In this document: positions 18,269 through 27,446 of the stretch, in pieces
Layout: every line of letters begins with the position of its first letter
Numbering within the stretch: the first letter of the stretch is position 1
Source: Curvivirga sp965219885
Lineage (GTDB): Bacteria; Pseudomonadota; Alphaproteobacteria; UBA8366; Aestuariispiraceae
Direction: 5' to 3'
Length of the DNA: 64,000 nt
NCBI RefSeq assembly: GCF_965219885.1
Contig: NZ_CBDCOT010000009.1
Span: 1,116,001 to 1,180,000, forward strand
The notes under the pieces: model-generated
The model's database searches: none
What the model saw: only the letters and a program-made list of their open reading frames with translations
What the model was told of the DNA's origin: nothing
Translations under genes and position numbers: made by a program

Positions 18269-21214
18269 TTAACTCAGCGTAATTGCTTCTTTAACCAATG
18301 TCTCTTGTTCGATCTTGTGACGACCACCACTACCTGTTGCAGGGGAGGCTGCTTCTGCACGACCAACATAACGCGGGCGGCTACAAACTTTATTTCCGGA
18401 AGCACCGATAACTTTTTCAAGACGGCGATCTACAAAGAACCATGCACCGTTATTTTCAGGTTCTTCCTGACACCAGACGACTTCCGCATTCGGGAAGCGA
18501 CTTAATTCAGTTTCCAGAGCTGAGTCCGGGAATGGATAAAGTTGTTCAAGACGCATGATGTAAACATCTTTGATGCCTGCCTCATCACGTGCTTCCGCCA
18601 GATCGTAATAAACCTTACCAGAACATAGAACGACGCGTTTGATGTCCTTATCAGCTGCTAATGTATTCTCGAATTGTGCGTCATCCCACAAGACACGGTG
18701 GAAAGTCGCCTGTTCAGAGAATTCAGAAAGTTTACTGACGCAACGCTTATGACGTAACAAGGATTTAGGACTCATTACGATCAAAGGTTTGCGGAAATCA
18801 CGACGTACTTGACGACGTAACGCGTGGAAATAGTTGGCAGGCGAAGTAATATTACAAATTTGCCAGTTATCTTCTGCGGAAAGTTGAAGGTAACGTTCTA
18901 GGCGTGCAGAACTATGTTCCGGCCCCTGACCTTCAAAGCCATGTGGTAACAGCATGACCAATCCGCACATGCGTAACCATTTACTCTCACCAGAGGCAAC
19001 AAATTGATCAATAATCACCTGTGCACCATTGGCAAAATCACCAAATTGCGCTTCCCAGATCACTAAAGAATGTGGTTCTGCTGATGCATATCCATATTCA
19101 TAACCAAGCAATCCAAATTCAGACAGAGGGCTATCAATCACTTCATAACGCGCCTGACCAGTGCGGATATTATTCAGTGGGATATATTCGCTTTCATCTT
19201 TTTGATCGATCAATACAGAATGACGATGCGAGAAAGTGCCACGTTTGCAATCTTCACCGGAAAGACGAATGGTTGTGGATTCACATAATAATGTACCAAA
19301 CGCCAAAGCTTCTGCAGTACCCCAATCAATGCCTTCGCCAGAATCAAACATTTTCTGTTTGGCTTTTAATTGGCGTACGATTTTGGAATGAACATTGAAG
19401 TTTTGAGGATAGCTCGTAAGCGCTTGTCCGACTTCTTTGAGTAGATTTTCTTCAACAGAAGTCTCACCGCGACGTGCATCTCCGGCAGCCAGACCTAAAC
19501 CAGCCCATTTACCTTCAAACCAATCGGCTTTGTTTGGCTTATATGCTTTGGCAGATTCAAATTCAGCTTCCAGTTCGGCGATATGTTTATCAACAATCGC
19601 TTTTCCTTCACCTGGTTGAATTACGCCTGCATCTTCAAGACGTTTGGCATAGATTTCCTGTGTACGCGGATGTGTGCCGATACGGTCATACATCAATGGT
19701 TGGGTGAATTTAGGTTCATCCCCTTCGTTATGACCATGACGGCGGTAACACCACATATCAATAACGACGTCTTTCTTGAACCGTTGGCGATATTCCATCG
19801 CCATACGTGCTACGTGGATACATGCTTCCGGGTCATCGCCATTCACATGGAAGACGGGGGCATCAACTGTTTTCGCCATATCAGAACAGTATGGAGAAGA
19901 ACGGGAATAACGCGGAGAGGTGGTAAAACCAATTTGGTTATTGGTTGCGATGTGGATCGTGCCACCTGTCTTGTATCCATTAATTTGAGAGAGCAAGAAG
20001 GTCTCAGCAACAATACCCTGACCAATGAAGGCGGCATCCCCGTGAAGCAATAAGCCCATCACTTTGGAATGATCTGTATCACCACGTTGATCCTGTTTTG
20101 CACGCACCTTACCTAGGACAACTGTATTCACGGCTTCCAAATGACTTGGATTGGCAGTTAAGGATAAATGGATTTTCTTACCGCTAAACTCACGATCGGC
20201 AGATGTACCTAGATGGTATTTCACATCGCCAGAACCTTGAACATCTTCTGGATTGGCACTACCACCTGCAAATTCATTAAAGATCGCGCGATAGGGTTTA
20301 TGCATGATATTGGCAAGAACATTCAGGCGACCACGATGGGCCATACCCAAAACCACTTCTTCTAAACCAACTTCTGTACCGCATTTGAAGATCTGTTCCA
20401 TCAATGGCACTAAGGCCTCGCCACCATCAAGACCAAAACGTTTTGTGCCCCGATATTTCTTATCAAGGAAAGTTTCAAAAACATCTGCCTGCGTTAAGCG
20501 ATCCAAAATTGTGCGGCGACCAAGATCGGTAAAATCTTTGCGGTTTAATGTGGATTCCATACGTTCCTGAATCCAGGCTTTTTCCTCTGGATCCTGAATA
20601 TGTAGGAATTCGACGCCAATATTGCCGCAATAGGTTTGCTCACAAATACTTACGATTTCACGTAAGGTTGCAGTTTCCAAACCTAAAACATAGTTGATGA
20701 AAATTGGATGATCCCAATCTTCATCCCCAAAACCATAAGAAGCTGGGCTTAATTCCGGATGCTCACCGCGATCTGTTAGATCAAGAGGGTCCAATGTCGC
20801 ATGTAAATGACCACGCATACGATAGGCACGGATCAACATTAATGCGCGAATGGAATCAAGGGTTGCTTGCCTGATTTGGCCTGCTGGCGCTGCTGCGCCT
20901 GCAGAAATATTCTTTAACTGGGACATCAAGGCATCAAGAGTGGCATTTCCGGATGCCGTATCTTTTTCCATTAATGCATCTGAAAGTGAGGTACCAGCAT
21001 CAGTTCGTCCACCGACGACTTTAGTATCTCTTTTTTGCCAACTTGGGCCAAGATCACGAGTCACGAGATCATCAATCTCTTCATCTAACCCGTCAAAAAA
21101 AGCCACCCAGCTTTCATCTACCGCAGCGGGGTCCGCCTGATAGCGCTTATACATTTCCTCAATATAAATTTCATTTGCCTGAAACAGAGGGGATGTATCG
21201 CCTAAATACGCCAT
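18269..21214 (-). CDS. sucA: 2-oxoglutarate dehydrogenase E1 component
   Basis: 981-residue thiamine-diphosphate-dependent decarboxylase of the TCA cycle. The N-terminal tail that docks to E2 is present (about 8-45; QANEIYIEEMYKRYQ), followed by the TPP-binding region (GDAAFIGQGIVAE and the following NNQIGFTT) and the C-terminal transketolase-like domain (PHGFEGQGPEHSSARLER). Length matches the family. AGGAG precedes the ATG closely. It lies 265 bases downstream of sucD behind a likely terminator, so it may have its own promoter as well as read-through from sucCD. Confidence 0.96.
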   Translation of the reverse strand: MAYLGDTSPLFQANEIYIEEMYKRYQADPAAVDESWVAFFDGLDEEIDDLVTRDLGPSWQKRDTKVVGGRTDAGTSLSDALMEKDTASGNATLDALMSQLKNISAGAAAPAGQIRQATLDSIRALMLIRAYRMRGHLHATLDPLDLTDRGEHPELSPASYGFGDEDWDHPIFINYVLGLETATLREIVSICEQTYCGNIGVEFLHIQDPEEKAWIQERMESTLNRKDFTDLGRRTILDRLTQADVFETFLDKKYRGTKRFGLDGGEALVPLMEQIFKCGTEVGLEEVVLGMAHRGRLNVLANIMHKPYRAIFNEFAGGSANPEDVQGSGDVKYHLGTSADREFSGKKIHLSLTANPSHLEAVNTVVLGKVRAKQDQRGDTDHSKVMGLLLHGDAAFIGQGIVAETFLLSQINGYKTGGTIHIATNNQIGFTTSPRYSRSSPYCSDMAKTVDAPVFHVNGDDPEACIHVARMAMEYRQRFKKDVVIDMWCYRRHGHNEGDEPKFTQPLMYDRIGTHPRTQEIYAKRLEDAGVIQPGEGKAIVDKHIAELEAEFESAKAYKPNKADWFEGKWAGLGLAAGDARRGETSVEENLLKEVGQALTSYPQNFNVHSKIVRQLKAKQKMFDSGEGIDWGTAEALAFGTLLCESTTIRLSGEDCKRGTFSHRHSVLIDQKDESEYIPLNNIRTGQARYEVIDSPLSEFGLLGYEYGYASAEPHSLVIWEAQFGDFANGAQVIIDQFVASGESKWLRMCGLVMLLPHGFEGQGPEHSSARLERYLQLSAEDNWQICNITSPANYFHALRRQVRRDFRKPLIVMSPKSLLRHKRCVSKLSEFSEQATFHRVLWDDAQFENTLAADKDIKRVVLCSGKVYYDLAEARDEAGIKDVYIMRLEQLYPFPDSALETELSRFPNAEVVWCQEEPENNGAWFFVDRRLEKVIGASGNKVCSRPRYVGRAEAASPATGSGGRHKIEQETLVKEAITLS

Positions 21215-21440
21215 GAGCGCATCTCCTTAACCGTCAAAACGTAGGATAGACGCAGATCATAGGTCGGCCGTCATGAGGAAAGTTAGTCCTTAAATCCTAA
21301 TCGGAAACTTGGAATTCCCTATCGGCGGTTCCGGTCTATGAAACGGTTCTATCCGTTCTTCTCATTGGGCCTAAAAATTATTTTCTAGACCTTGTTGTTT
21401 GAAGCTTACCCAGAATATCTGGATTTACTTCAGGTTCTAA

Positions 21441-21471
21441 ATAAGAAGGGGAAGCCTTTTTGACTTCCCCT
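21441..21471 (-). terminator. Likely terminator after sucD
   Basis: On the minus strand AGGGGAAG and CTTCCCCT form an 8-base stem, followed by TTCTTATTT. The T-run is interrupted, so termination may be partial and allow read-through into sucA. Confidence 0.6.
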
Positions 21472-21479
21472 CATTATCT

Positions 21480-22355
21480 TTAACCTTTAATGGTCTCCAA
21501 CATTGTGGAGCCCAGTGCGGACGGGCTCGCCGCCACATTGATACCAGCAGATTTCATCGCTTCGATTTTAGATTCCGCGGTACCTTGTCCACCAGAAATA
21601 ATCGCACCGGCATGGCCCATACGTTTACCTGGAGGCGCTGTTACACCAGCAATAAAACCAACCATTGGCTTTTTAACTTTGGAAGATTTGATGAATTCAG
21701 CAGCTTCTTCTTCCGCTGTACCACCAATTTCACCAATCATGATGATGCCTTCTGTTTCGTCATCATCTAGGAACATTTCCAAACAATCGATGAAGTTTGT
21801 GCCATTTACTGGATCACCACCAATACCGATACATGTTGTTTGACCTAGGCCAACAGCTGTTGTTTGACCAACAGCTTCATATGTTAATGTACCAGAACGG
21901 GATACAACGCCGATTTTACCTGGTTGGTGAATATGACCTGGCATAATACCAATTTTACATTGGTTAGGTGTGATCACGCCCGGGCAGTTTGGACCCACAA
22001 GACGCGTTTTGGAGCCTTGTAAGGCGCGTTTAACCTTAACCATATCCTGCACAGGAATACCTTCTGTAATACAGACAGCTAATTCCATTTCAGCATCGAT
22101 TGCTTCTAGGATTGCATCCGCCGCGAATGGAGGCGGTACATAGATAACAGTCGCATTTGCATCAGTGCGATCTTTTGCCTCGGCAACAGTATTGAAAATA
22201 GGCAGATCCAAATGTGTGCCGCCACCTTTACCAGGTGTTACGCCACCAACCATTTGTGTGCCATATGCAATCGCTTGCTCAGAGTGGAAGGTACCTTGCG
22301 CACCAGTGAAACCCTGACAAATGACCTTTGTATTACGATCAATAAGAACGGCCAT
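21480..22355 (-). CDS. sucD: Succinyl-CoA synthetase, alpha subunit
   Basis: 291-residue subunit that binds CoA and carries the phosphorylated active-site histidine, here His248 in MGHAGAII. The CoA-binding Rossmann part is shown by CQGFTGAQGTFHSEQA. With SucC it converts succinyl-CoA to succinate while making a nucleoside triphosphate. The ATG overlaps the sucC stop by one base (TAATG) and has a strong GGAGG site inside the sucC end, so the two subunits are coupled for equal synthesis. Confidence 0.97.
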   Translation of the reverse strand: MAVLIDRNTKVICQGFTGAQGTFHSEQAIAYGTQMVGGVTPGKGGGTHLDLPIFNTVAEAKDRTDANATVIYVPPPFAADAILEAIDAEMELAVCITEGIPVQDMVKVKRALQGSKTRLVGPNCPGVITPNQCKIGIMPGHIHQPGKIGVVSRSGTLTYEAVGQTTAVGLGQTTCIGIGGDPVNGTNFIDCLEMFLDDDETEGIIMIGEIGGTAEEEAAEFIKSSKVKKPMVGFIAGVTAPPGKRMGHAGAIISGGQGTAESKIEAMKSAGINVAASPSALGSTMLETIKG

Positions 22356-23551
22356 TAGCTTGCCTCCTTCACTGCTGCAACAATTTTTTCAGCTGCGTCT
22401 TCCAGATTATCAGCGGAAATGATTGGCAAACCACTTTCAGCCATGATTTCTTTACCACGCTCCACATTTGTACCTTCAAGACGTACAACAAGTGGCACAT
22501 GCAGGCTGATTTCACGTGCAGCCGCAACAACGCCTTCGGCAATCACATCGCAACGCATGATACCGCCAAAGATGTTAACCAGGATGCCTTCTACATTTGT
22601 GTCTGACAAAATGATCTTAAATGCTTTGGTGACACGTTCGGTTGTTGCACCACCACCCACGTCTAGGAAGTTAGCCGGTTCGCCGCCTTTTAGTTTAATG
22701 ATGTCCATTGTTGCCATTGCAAGGCCGGCACCGTTCACCATACAACCAATCGCACCATCAAGTTTGATATAGTTTAATTCATGCTTGGCTGCTTCCAACT
22801 CGGCTGGATCTTCTTCGTCTTCGTCGCGCATGTCGGAAATGTCGCCATGGCGGAATAAGGCGTTATCGTCAAAACCCATCTTTGCGTCCAAGGCGATCAC
22901 TTCGCCGGCGCCTGTAATAACCAATGGATTGATTTCAACCATATCAGCGTCAAGTTCAACAAAGGCTTTATACATTGCCATCAAGAACTTGGTGCAGGAT
23001 TTGATTTGATTACCTTCAAGACCTAGGCCGAAAGCAATTTTACGACAATGGAAGCCGGAAATACCGGAAGCCGGATCAATGGTTGTTTTGATAATTTTTT
23101 CAGGCGTTGCTTCTGCAACATCTTCAATATCCATGCCGCCTTCAGTGGAAGCCATAATCAAAACACGACTTGTCGCGCGATCTAGTAACAAGGACAGATA
23201 CATTTCTGTTTGAATGTCGCATCCATCTTCAATGTAAAGTCGTTTTACTTCTTTACCATTTGGGCCTGTTTGCTTTGTTACCAAAGTTTCGCCCAACATA
23301 GCTTTTGCGTTTTCGCGTACATCTTCTACAGATTTCGCTAGACGCACACCACCTTGGTCAGGGTCGCCTCCTTTGAAACGGCCTGCGCCGCGGCCACCAG
23401 CGTGAATTTGTGATTTAACAACCCAGATTGGGCCGCCCAGTTCGTTCGCAGCTTGAACAGCTTCATCAACAGTGTATGCAACTTTACCATTTGGCACAGC
23501 GACACCGAATTTACGAAGCAATTCTTTTGCCTGATACTCGTGAATGTTCAT
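22355..23551 (-). CDS. sucC: Succinyl-CoA synthetase, beta subunit
   Basis: 398-residue ATP-grasp subunit with the conserved start MNIHEYQAKELLRKFGV, the QIHAGGRGAGRFKGG nucleotide-binding segment and the C-terminal CoA-ligase part containing NIFGGIMRCD. It is the first gene of the sucCD unit and has a GGAG ribosome site. The 423 bases before it (to the mdh stop) contain a terminator for mdh and three inverted repeats, described separately. Confidence 0.97.
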   Translation of the reverse strand: MNIHEYQAKELLRKFGVAVPNGKVAYTVDEAVQAANELGGPIWVVKSQIHAGGRGAGRFKGGDPDQGGVRLAKSVEDVRENAKAMLGETLVTKQTGPNGKEVKRLYIEDGCDIQTEMYLSLLLDRATSRVLIMASTEGGMDIEDVAEATPEKIIKTTIDPASGISGFHCRKIAFGLGLEGNQIKSCTKFLMAMYKAFVELDADMVEINPLVITGAGEVIALDAKMGFDDNALFRHGDISDMRDEDEEDPAELEAAKHELNYIKLDGAIGCMVNGAGLAMATMDIIKLKGGEPANFLDVGGGATTERVTKAFKIILSDTNVEGILVNIFGGIMRCDVIAEGVVAAAREISLHVPLVVRLEGTNVERGKEIMAESGLPIISADNLEDAAEKIVAAVKEAS

Positions 23552-23693
23552 GGTTCTCCGGTTTCCCTCCCGGTTGACCCTGTTTGAATTTTCTTATCAG
23601 ATTTGAAACTGGGGATGCCAATTTCATCTCTTGAATTTCGAAAACCCCTGTTAGGGCCGTGGTGAAATTTGTTATTTACTCGATAGTTGAATT

Positions 23694-23711
23694 TATGAAC
23701 GAACGTTCATA
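23694..23711. promoter_or_regulatory. Candidate operator upstream of sucC
   Basis: TATGAAC-GAAC-GTTCATA is a perfect 7-base inverted repeat with a 4-base spacer, 143 bases before the sucC start. The size and symmetry suit a dimeric repressor of the TetR kind, but no regulator can be assigned. Confidence 0.35.
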
Positions 23712-23765
23712 AAATTACGAAAAGTCGCATTCAGACAATTCAACCGTCGCAGTTCCTTAATTTAA

Positions 23766-23843
23766 CAGCAAAAATTCAGTGCGCAACCGCCCAAATTAAA
23801 ATTTTTGCTGCCATGCACCTAAAAATTGCTGTTTTTTAGGGTG
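23766..23843 (-). promoter_or_regulatory. Two adjacent hairpins in the sucC upstream region
   Basis: First repeat: CAGCAAAAATT (23766-23776) pairs perfectly with AATTTTTGCTG (23800-23810). Second: CACCTAAAAA (23816-23825) pairs with 23833-23843 (TTTTTAGGGTG) with one bulged G. The motif CAGCAA-A/T-rich recurs three times. This lies between the mdh terminator and sucC, so it is either promoter DNA or a structured leader. No known riboswitch core was recognised. Confidence 0.45.
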
Positions 23844-23876
23844 AATGTGATCACAAAATGCCAAATTTAGGGTAGA

Positions 23877-23912
23877 AACAAAAAAAGCGGGACAATCTGC
23901 CCCGCTTTTCAA
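23877..23912 (-). terminator. Terminator after mdh
   Basis: On the minus strand AAAGCGGG/CCCGCTTT is followed by TTTTTTGTTTC. It lies about 65 bases past the mdh stop and separates mdh from the sucC promoter region. Confidence 0.85.
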
Positions 23913-23974
23913 ATTTTATTTTAAAATGAAAAAAATAGAATTTTTGACGAAAATATCCGTCAATTTTTCAATTT

Positions 23975-24928
23975 TTAACCTTCCATGCCATCAACAACCG
24001 CGTTCAAATCTTTCACTGCTTGAACAGAATTATCGAACATTGCACGTTCGTCATCATTCATTTTAATCTCAACAATCTTCTCAACACCATTTTCACCGAT
24101 GATGCATGGAACACCAACATAAAGGTCATCCAAACCATATTCACCAGAACAATGTGCCGCACATGGAAGAAGTTTACGTTTGTCTTTCAAATAAGCATCT
24201 GCCATTTCAATTGCGGATGATGCAGGGGCATAGAATGCGGATCCGGTTTTCAACAGACCAACGATTTCAGCACCACCATCACGGGTGCGTTGAACGATTT
24301 CGTCGATTTTTTCCTGAGTGGACCAACCCATTTCAATCAAATCAGGAACGGGAATACCAGCTACTGCTGAATAACGTGTTAATGGAACCATTGTGTCGCC
24401 ATGACCACCCAATACAAATGCGGTTACATCTTCAACAGAAACATTGAATTCTTCAGCCAAGAAGTAACGGAAGCGCGCGGAATCAAGAACACCTGCCATA
24501 CCGACAACTTTGTTTGTTGGAAGGCCAGATGCTTTTTGTAATACACCAACCATAACGTCCAGTGGATTTGTGATACAAATAACAAATGCGTTTGGACAGT
24601 TGTTTTTGATGCCTTCACCAACGGATTTCATCACATTGGTGTTGATACCGATCAAGTCATCACGGCTCATGCCTGGTTTACGTGCAACACCCGCGGTTAC
24701 AATCACGACATCTGCGTCTTTGATTGCTGCATAATCATTCGCGCCTGTCATACGTGCATCAAAACCTTCAACAGGGGAAGATTCAGCTAAATCTAGAGCT
24801 TTACCTTGCGGAATACCCTCTGCGATGTCGAACAATACAACATCACCTAGTTCTTTTAAACCAGCAAGATGTGCCAATGTGCCGCCAATGTTACCTGCGC
24901 CAACCAATGCAATTTTATTGCGAGCCAT
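23975..24928 (-). CDS. mdh: Malate dehydrogenase (NAD)
   Basis: 317-residue cytoplasmic TCA enzyme that oxidises malate to oxaloacetate. It is of the lactate-dehydrogenase-like type common in alphaproteobacteria. The NAD-binding GAGNIGGT lies at residues 11-18, the substrate arginine region in VARKPGMSRDDL, and the catalytic histidine in GGHGDTMVP. GGAAGG lies upstream of the ATG. It is separated from sucCD by its own terminator, so the classical mdh-suc block is here split into separate units. Confidence 0.96.
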   Translation of the reverse strand: MARNKIALVGAGNIGGTLAHLAGLKELGDVVLFDIAEGIPQGKALDLAESSPVEGFDARMTGANDYAAIKDADVVIVTAGVARKPGMSRDDLIGINTNVMKSVGEGIKNNCPNAFVICITNPLDVMVGVLQKASGLPTNKVVGMAGVLDSARFRYFLAEEFNVSVEDVTAFVLGGHGDTMVPLTRYSAVAGIPVPDLIEMGWSTQEKIDEIVQRTRDGGAEIVGLLKTGSAFYAPASSAIEMADAYLKDKRKLLPCAAHCSGEYGLDDLYVGVPCIIGENGVEKIVEIKMNDDERAMFDNSVQAVKDLNAVVDGMEG

Positions 24929-25335
24929 GATTAATTCCTTCCGAAAATTGTTACCATAAGTGAGTATGGAACGGGTTGGGAAAGCTTCGTCGGGTTTCGG
25001 CTTAGTAAACCCGGAAGCGAAAAGTTGTAGCTTTGGTAAACCATGAGGAAGAAAATATCAAGAATTTGCGTATAGGCGACATGAAACATTGATGCAGCGC
25101 AGTTTAGGCATAGTGGTAATTTAAATTAGAATTCATTGATATTCGTTAAAAAACATTTGATTAACCGAAGAAAACTAATTATGTCGCACCCCAATAAAAA
25201 ATATGTCTTTGAGATCTGATACCTTATTTTCCAAATTAACCTCGGTTAACAAAAGGGAAATGCAAATCAGGCATGTTAACGTTTTTTTAAGACTCTTGAG
25301 CTAGTATTTTACATAAGAAAAGAGCGGGCGGGGAA
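24929..25335. other. 407-base non-coding gap between mdh and a binding-protein gene
   Basis: This divergent gap must hold the mdh promoter (minus) and the promoter of the plus-strand binding-protein gene. It is AT-rich towards the right. A perfect inverted repeat TTAACC-TC-GGTTAA lies at 25236-25249, about 87 bases before the plus-strand start. I see no RNA gene or credible small ORF. Confidence 0.5.
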
Positions 25336-26097
25336 ATGAGAGTAAAGAGTTTGAAGCGCAATATTGCGGTGTTATGTGCCATGATAATCATGGGGCTAAC
25401 GCCTTCTTATGCATATGCGGCTGAAAAGCTTGAAATCCTTTCTATTCACTATCCTCCCTTTATCATTGAAAATTCGTCAGATGGTCGTCGTGGATATGAT
25501 GTAGAAGTAACAGAGCTTGCCTTACATGTAGCAGGTTATGATCCTGTGTTTATCTTTCAAGACTGGGAAACAATTCAAAACCGGGTTAGAGCGGGGCAAG
25601 CCGCGGCTATTCAAAGCTGTACGCATAGTCAAAAGCGTGAGGAATGGATTGAATTTTCAAACCCGGTGAGTTATTCGACGCGCGGTTTTTTTACCATGAA
25701 AAAGAATATCAGGTTGATAGAGCCTGTCATGTTAGATGCGCTTGATAAATATTCTGTAACAGCCGTGAAAGATTATGGGACCGCATTTGAATTGGAAAAT
25801 GCTGGATTGTCTCTGGGAGAAAAGCCGCTTACAGATAAAGATGCATTTTTCCAACTGGAAGATGGTGGTGTAGATCTATTTTATTCCACAGGTGAATTTG
25901 GGAATTGGTATGCGCGAAAAGAATTGGGTTTTGACGATACTCTAAGATTTTATAAGCGAAAAGGGCGCCCCTATTACCTATGTGTTAGCAAGGCTTGGCC
26001 AAACTATAAAACGATCGTAACCGATTTTAATATTGCTTTAGCAAAAATTCGCCAAGATGGGCGATATGATGAAATTCATGCAAGATATGGCAACTAG
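25336..26097 (+). CDS. Periplasmic solute-binding protein, family 3 type
   Basis: 253 residues with a signal peptide (about 1-29, ending AYA-AE) and a two-lobed SBP_bac_3 fold: start LEILSIHYPPFI, then GYDVEVTELALHVAGY, and CTHSQKREEWIEFSNPV, where related proteins bind the amino-acid ligand. No permease or ATPase gene is adjacent, so it is an orphan that may serve a distant transporter or act as a sensor partner. The ligand is not predictable from the sequence. Confidence 0.75.
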   Translation: MRVKSLKRNIAVLCAMIIMGLTPSYAYAAEKLEILSIHYPPFIIENSSDGRRGYDVEVTELALHVAGYDPVFIFQDWETIQNRVRAGQAAAIQSCTHSQKREEWIEFSNPVSYSTRGFFTMKKNIRLIEPVMLDALDKYSVTAVKDYGTAFELENAGLSLGEKPLTDKDAFFQLEDGGVDLFYSTGEFGNWYARKELGFDDTLRFYKRKGRPYYLCVSKAWPNYKTIVTDFNIALAKIRQDGRYDEIHARYGN

Positions 26098-26107
26098 TTC
26101 TCAGTGA

Positions 26108-26133
26108 ATGGCCGCATTGCACGCCTTTTTTTT
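26108..26133 (+). terminator. Possible terminator after the binding-protein gene
   Basis: A weak GC-containing stem (GGC...GCC) precedes a run of eight T on the plus strand, shortly after the stop codon. The stem is poor, so confidence is limited. Confidence 0.4.
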
Positions 26134-26277
26134 GCCGCATTTTAACAATACTAGTAAAAGCTTCTCCAAAGATAAAATTAGTGAGGCTATTCGTCTGGTC
26201 AAAAGCTTCTCTATATTCTATAGAGCTAAGAAGTTAGAACATTTCCTTCTCATTCAAGTTTAAAGATCGATCTTTTC

Positions 26278-26874
26278 ATGAATATATTCTCTCCTTTACG
26301 CCGTCTGTATGACTGGACTATGGATTTGGCGGCTCATCCTTATGCGATTTGGTGGTTGGCGCTGGTGGCCTTTGCTGAAAGCTCCTTTTTTCCTATTCCG
26401 CAAGATGTGATGATGATCCCAATGATTTTGGCAGCAAGAGAAAAGGCATTTAAGATTGCTCTGGTTGCTACAATTGCAAGTGTTCTTGGTGGTGGTGCTG
26501 GTTATATGATTGGCGCGGGGTTATATGATGTTGTCGGTCGTCCGATTATTGACTTTTATGGATATGGCGAAAAGTTTGGTACTTTCCAAGGTTGGTATGA
26601 ACAATGGGGAGAATGGATTGTAGCGGCTGGTGCCTTTACACCAATCCCATATAAAGTGATTACAATTGCAAGTGGCGTCGCTGAGATGGATTTAACAAGC
26701 TTTATGTCTGTGTCTGTTGTTGGACGTGGAGCACGTTTCTTTGCATTGGCAGCCTTGCTTTGGTTCTTTGGAGAGCCAATCCGTCGACTAATCGAAGAAA
26801 GGTTTGGTCTTATGACAACTCTTTTCTTTGTGTTGGTTATTGGCGGATTTGTATCCTTGAAATTTATCGTGTAA
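26278..26874 (+). CDS. YqaA/DedA-family membrane protein
   Basis: 198-residue inner-membrane protein of the DedA/VTT (SNARE-associated) superfamily, YqaA branch. Visible features are the acidic-proline motif FAESSFFPIPQDV, the glycine-rich ASVLGGGAGYMIG and the re-entrant-loop segment FTPIPYKVITIASG. DedA proteins are linked to lipid flipping and membrane homeostasis; the exact substrate here is unknown. The gene leads a same-strand run with dsbB (40 bases later) and coq7, an order found in alphaproteobacteria. Confidence 0.85.
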   Translation: MNIFSPLRRLYDWTMDLAAHPYAIWWLALVAFAESSFFPIPQDVMMIPMILAAREKAFKIALVATIASVLGGGAGYMIGAGLYDVVGRPIIDFYGYGEKFGTFQGWYEQWGEWIVAAGAFTPIPYKVITIASGVAEMDLTSFMSVSVVGRGARFFALAALLWFFGEPIRRLIEERFGLMTTLFFVLVIGGFVSLKFIV

Positions 26875-26913
26875 CGAAAGATAGAGATATCTTGCAATGT
26901 GACTGGATAGAAC

Positions 26914-27429
26914 ATGCTAAAGATTGAGTTATTTGCTGCGCGTACTGCGGCTTGGATCCTTTTGATAAGTGCCGTTCTTGTGCTCGGCGCAGCCCATGTT
27001 TTTGAATATGGTTTTGGGTATGAGCCGTGTAAGCTTTGTTTGTATCAACGCTTGCCATGGTGGTTGGCAATTGGGCTTGGATCTGTGGCGATCAACTTTC
27101 GACGTAAAGTTCATTTGATGGTGATTTTTACTGTGATGGGTGGTCTGGCTTTGTTAGTCGGAGCGGGAATTGCTGGATATCACACCGGCGTGGAATATAA
27201 GCTTTGGGAAGGGCCAAGTGGCTGTACCGGTACAGTCGGTTCTGCTGATATGTCATTAGATGAGTTAAAAGCAGCTATTATGAGCGCTGCGCCAGTGCGT
27301 TGTGATGAAATTCCATGGAGCTTGTTTGGTATTTCAATGGCTGGATATAATTTCCTACTTTCTTTAGGGTTTGGTCTGTTCATTATCTATGGTGCGTGGT
27401 TTAATAAGCGCAAATCTGTGATTGGTTAA
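26914..27429 (+). CDS. dsbB: Disulfide bond formation protein B
   Basis: 171-residue inner-membrane quinone reductase with four hydrophobic helices. It re-oxidises periplasmic DsbA and passes electrons to quinone. Both periplasmic loops keep their cysteine pairs: Cys39/Cys42 in YEPCKLCLYQR, and Cys104/Cys130 (SGCTG and VRCDEIPWS). The gene directly precedes coq7. A DsbA-like FrnE protein is encoded about 15 kb further on, but is probably cytoplasmic and not its partner. Confidence 0.92.
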   Translation: MLKIELFAARTAAWILLISAVLVLGAAHVFEYGFGYEPCKLCLYQRLPWWLAIGLGSVAINFRRKVHLMVIFTVMGGLALLVGAGIAGYHTGVEYKLWEGPSGCTGTVGSADMSLDELKAAIMSAAPVRCDEIPWSLFGISMAGYNFLLSLGFGLFIIYGAWFNKRKSVIG

Positions 27430-27446
27430 TTTGTATAAGGTCTTGA

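Noticed and set aside
19583..20053. Plus-strand frame of about 156 codons inside sucA
   Set aside because: Opposite strand of a certain gene, with unusual Cys/His/Ile composition and no ribosome site.
23552..23974. A named sucC riboswitch or leader RNA class ahead of sucC
   Set aside because: I could not match the hairpins to any known motif core; reported only as an unassigned structured region.
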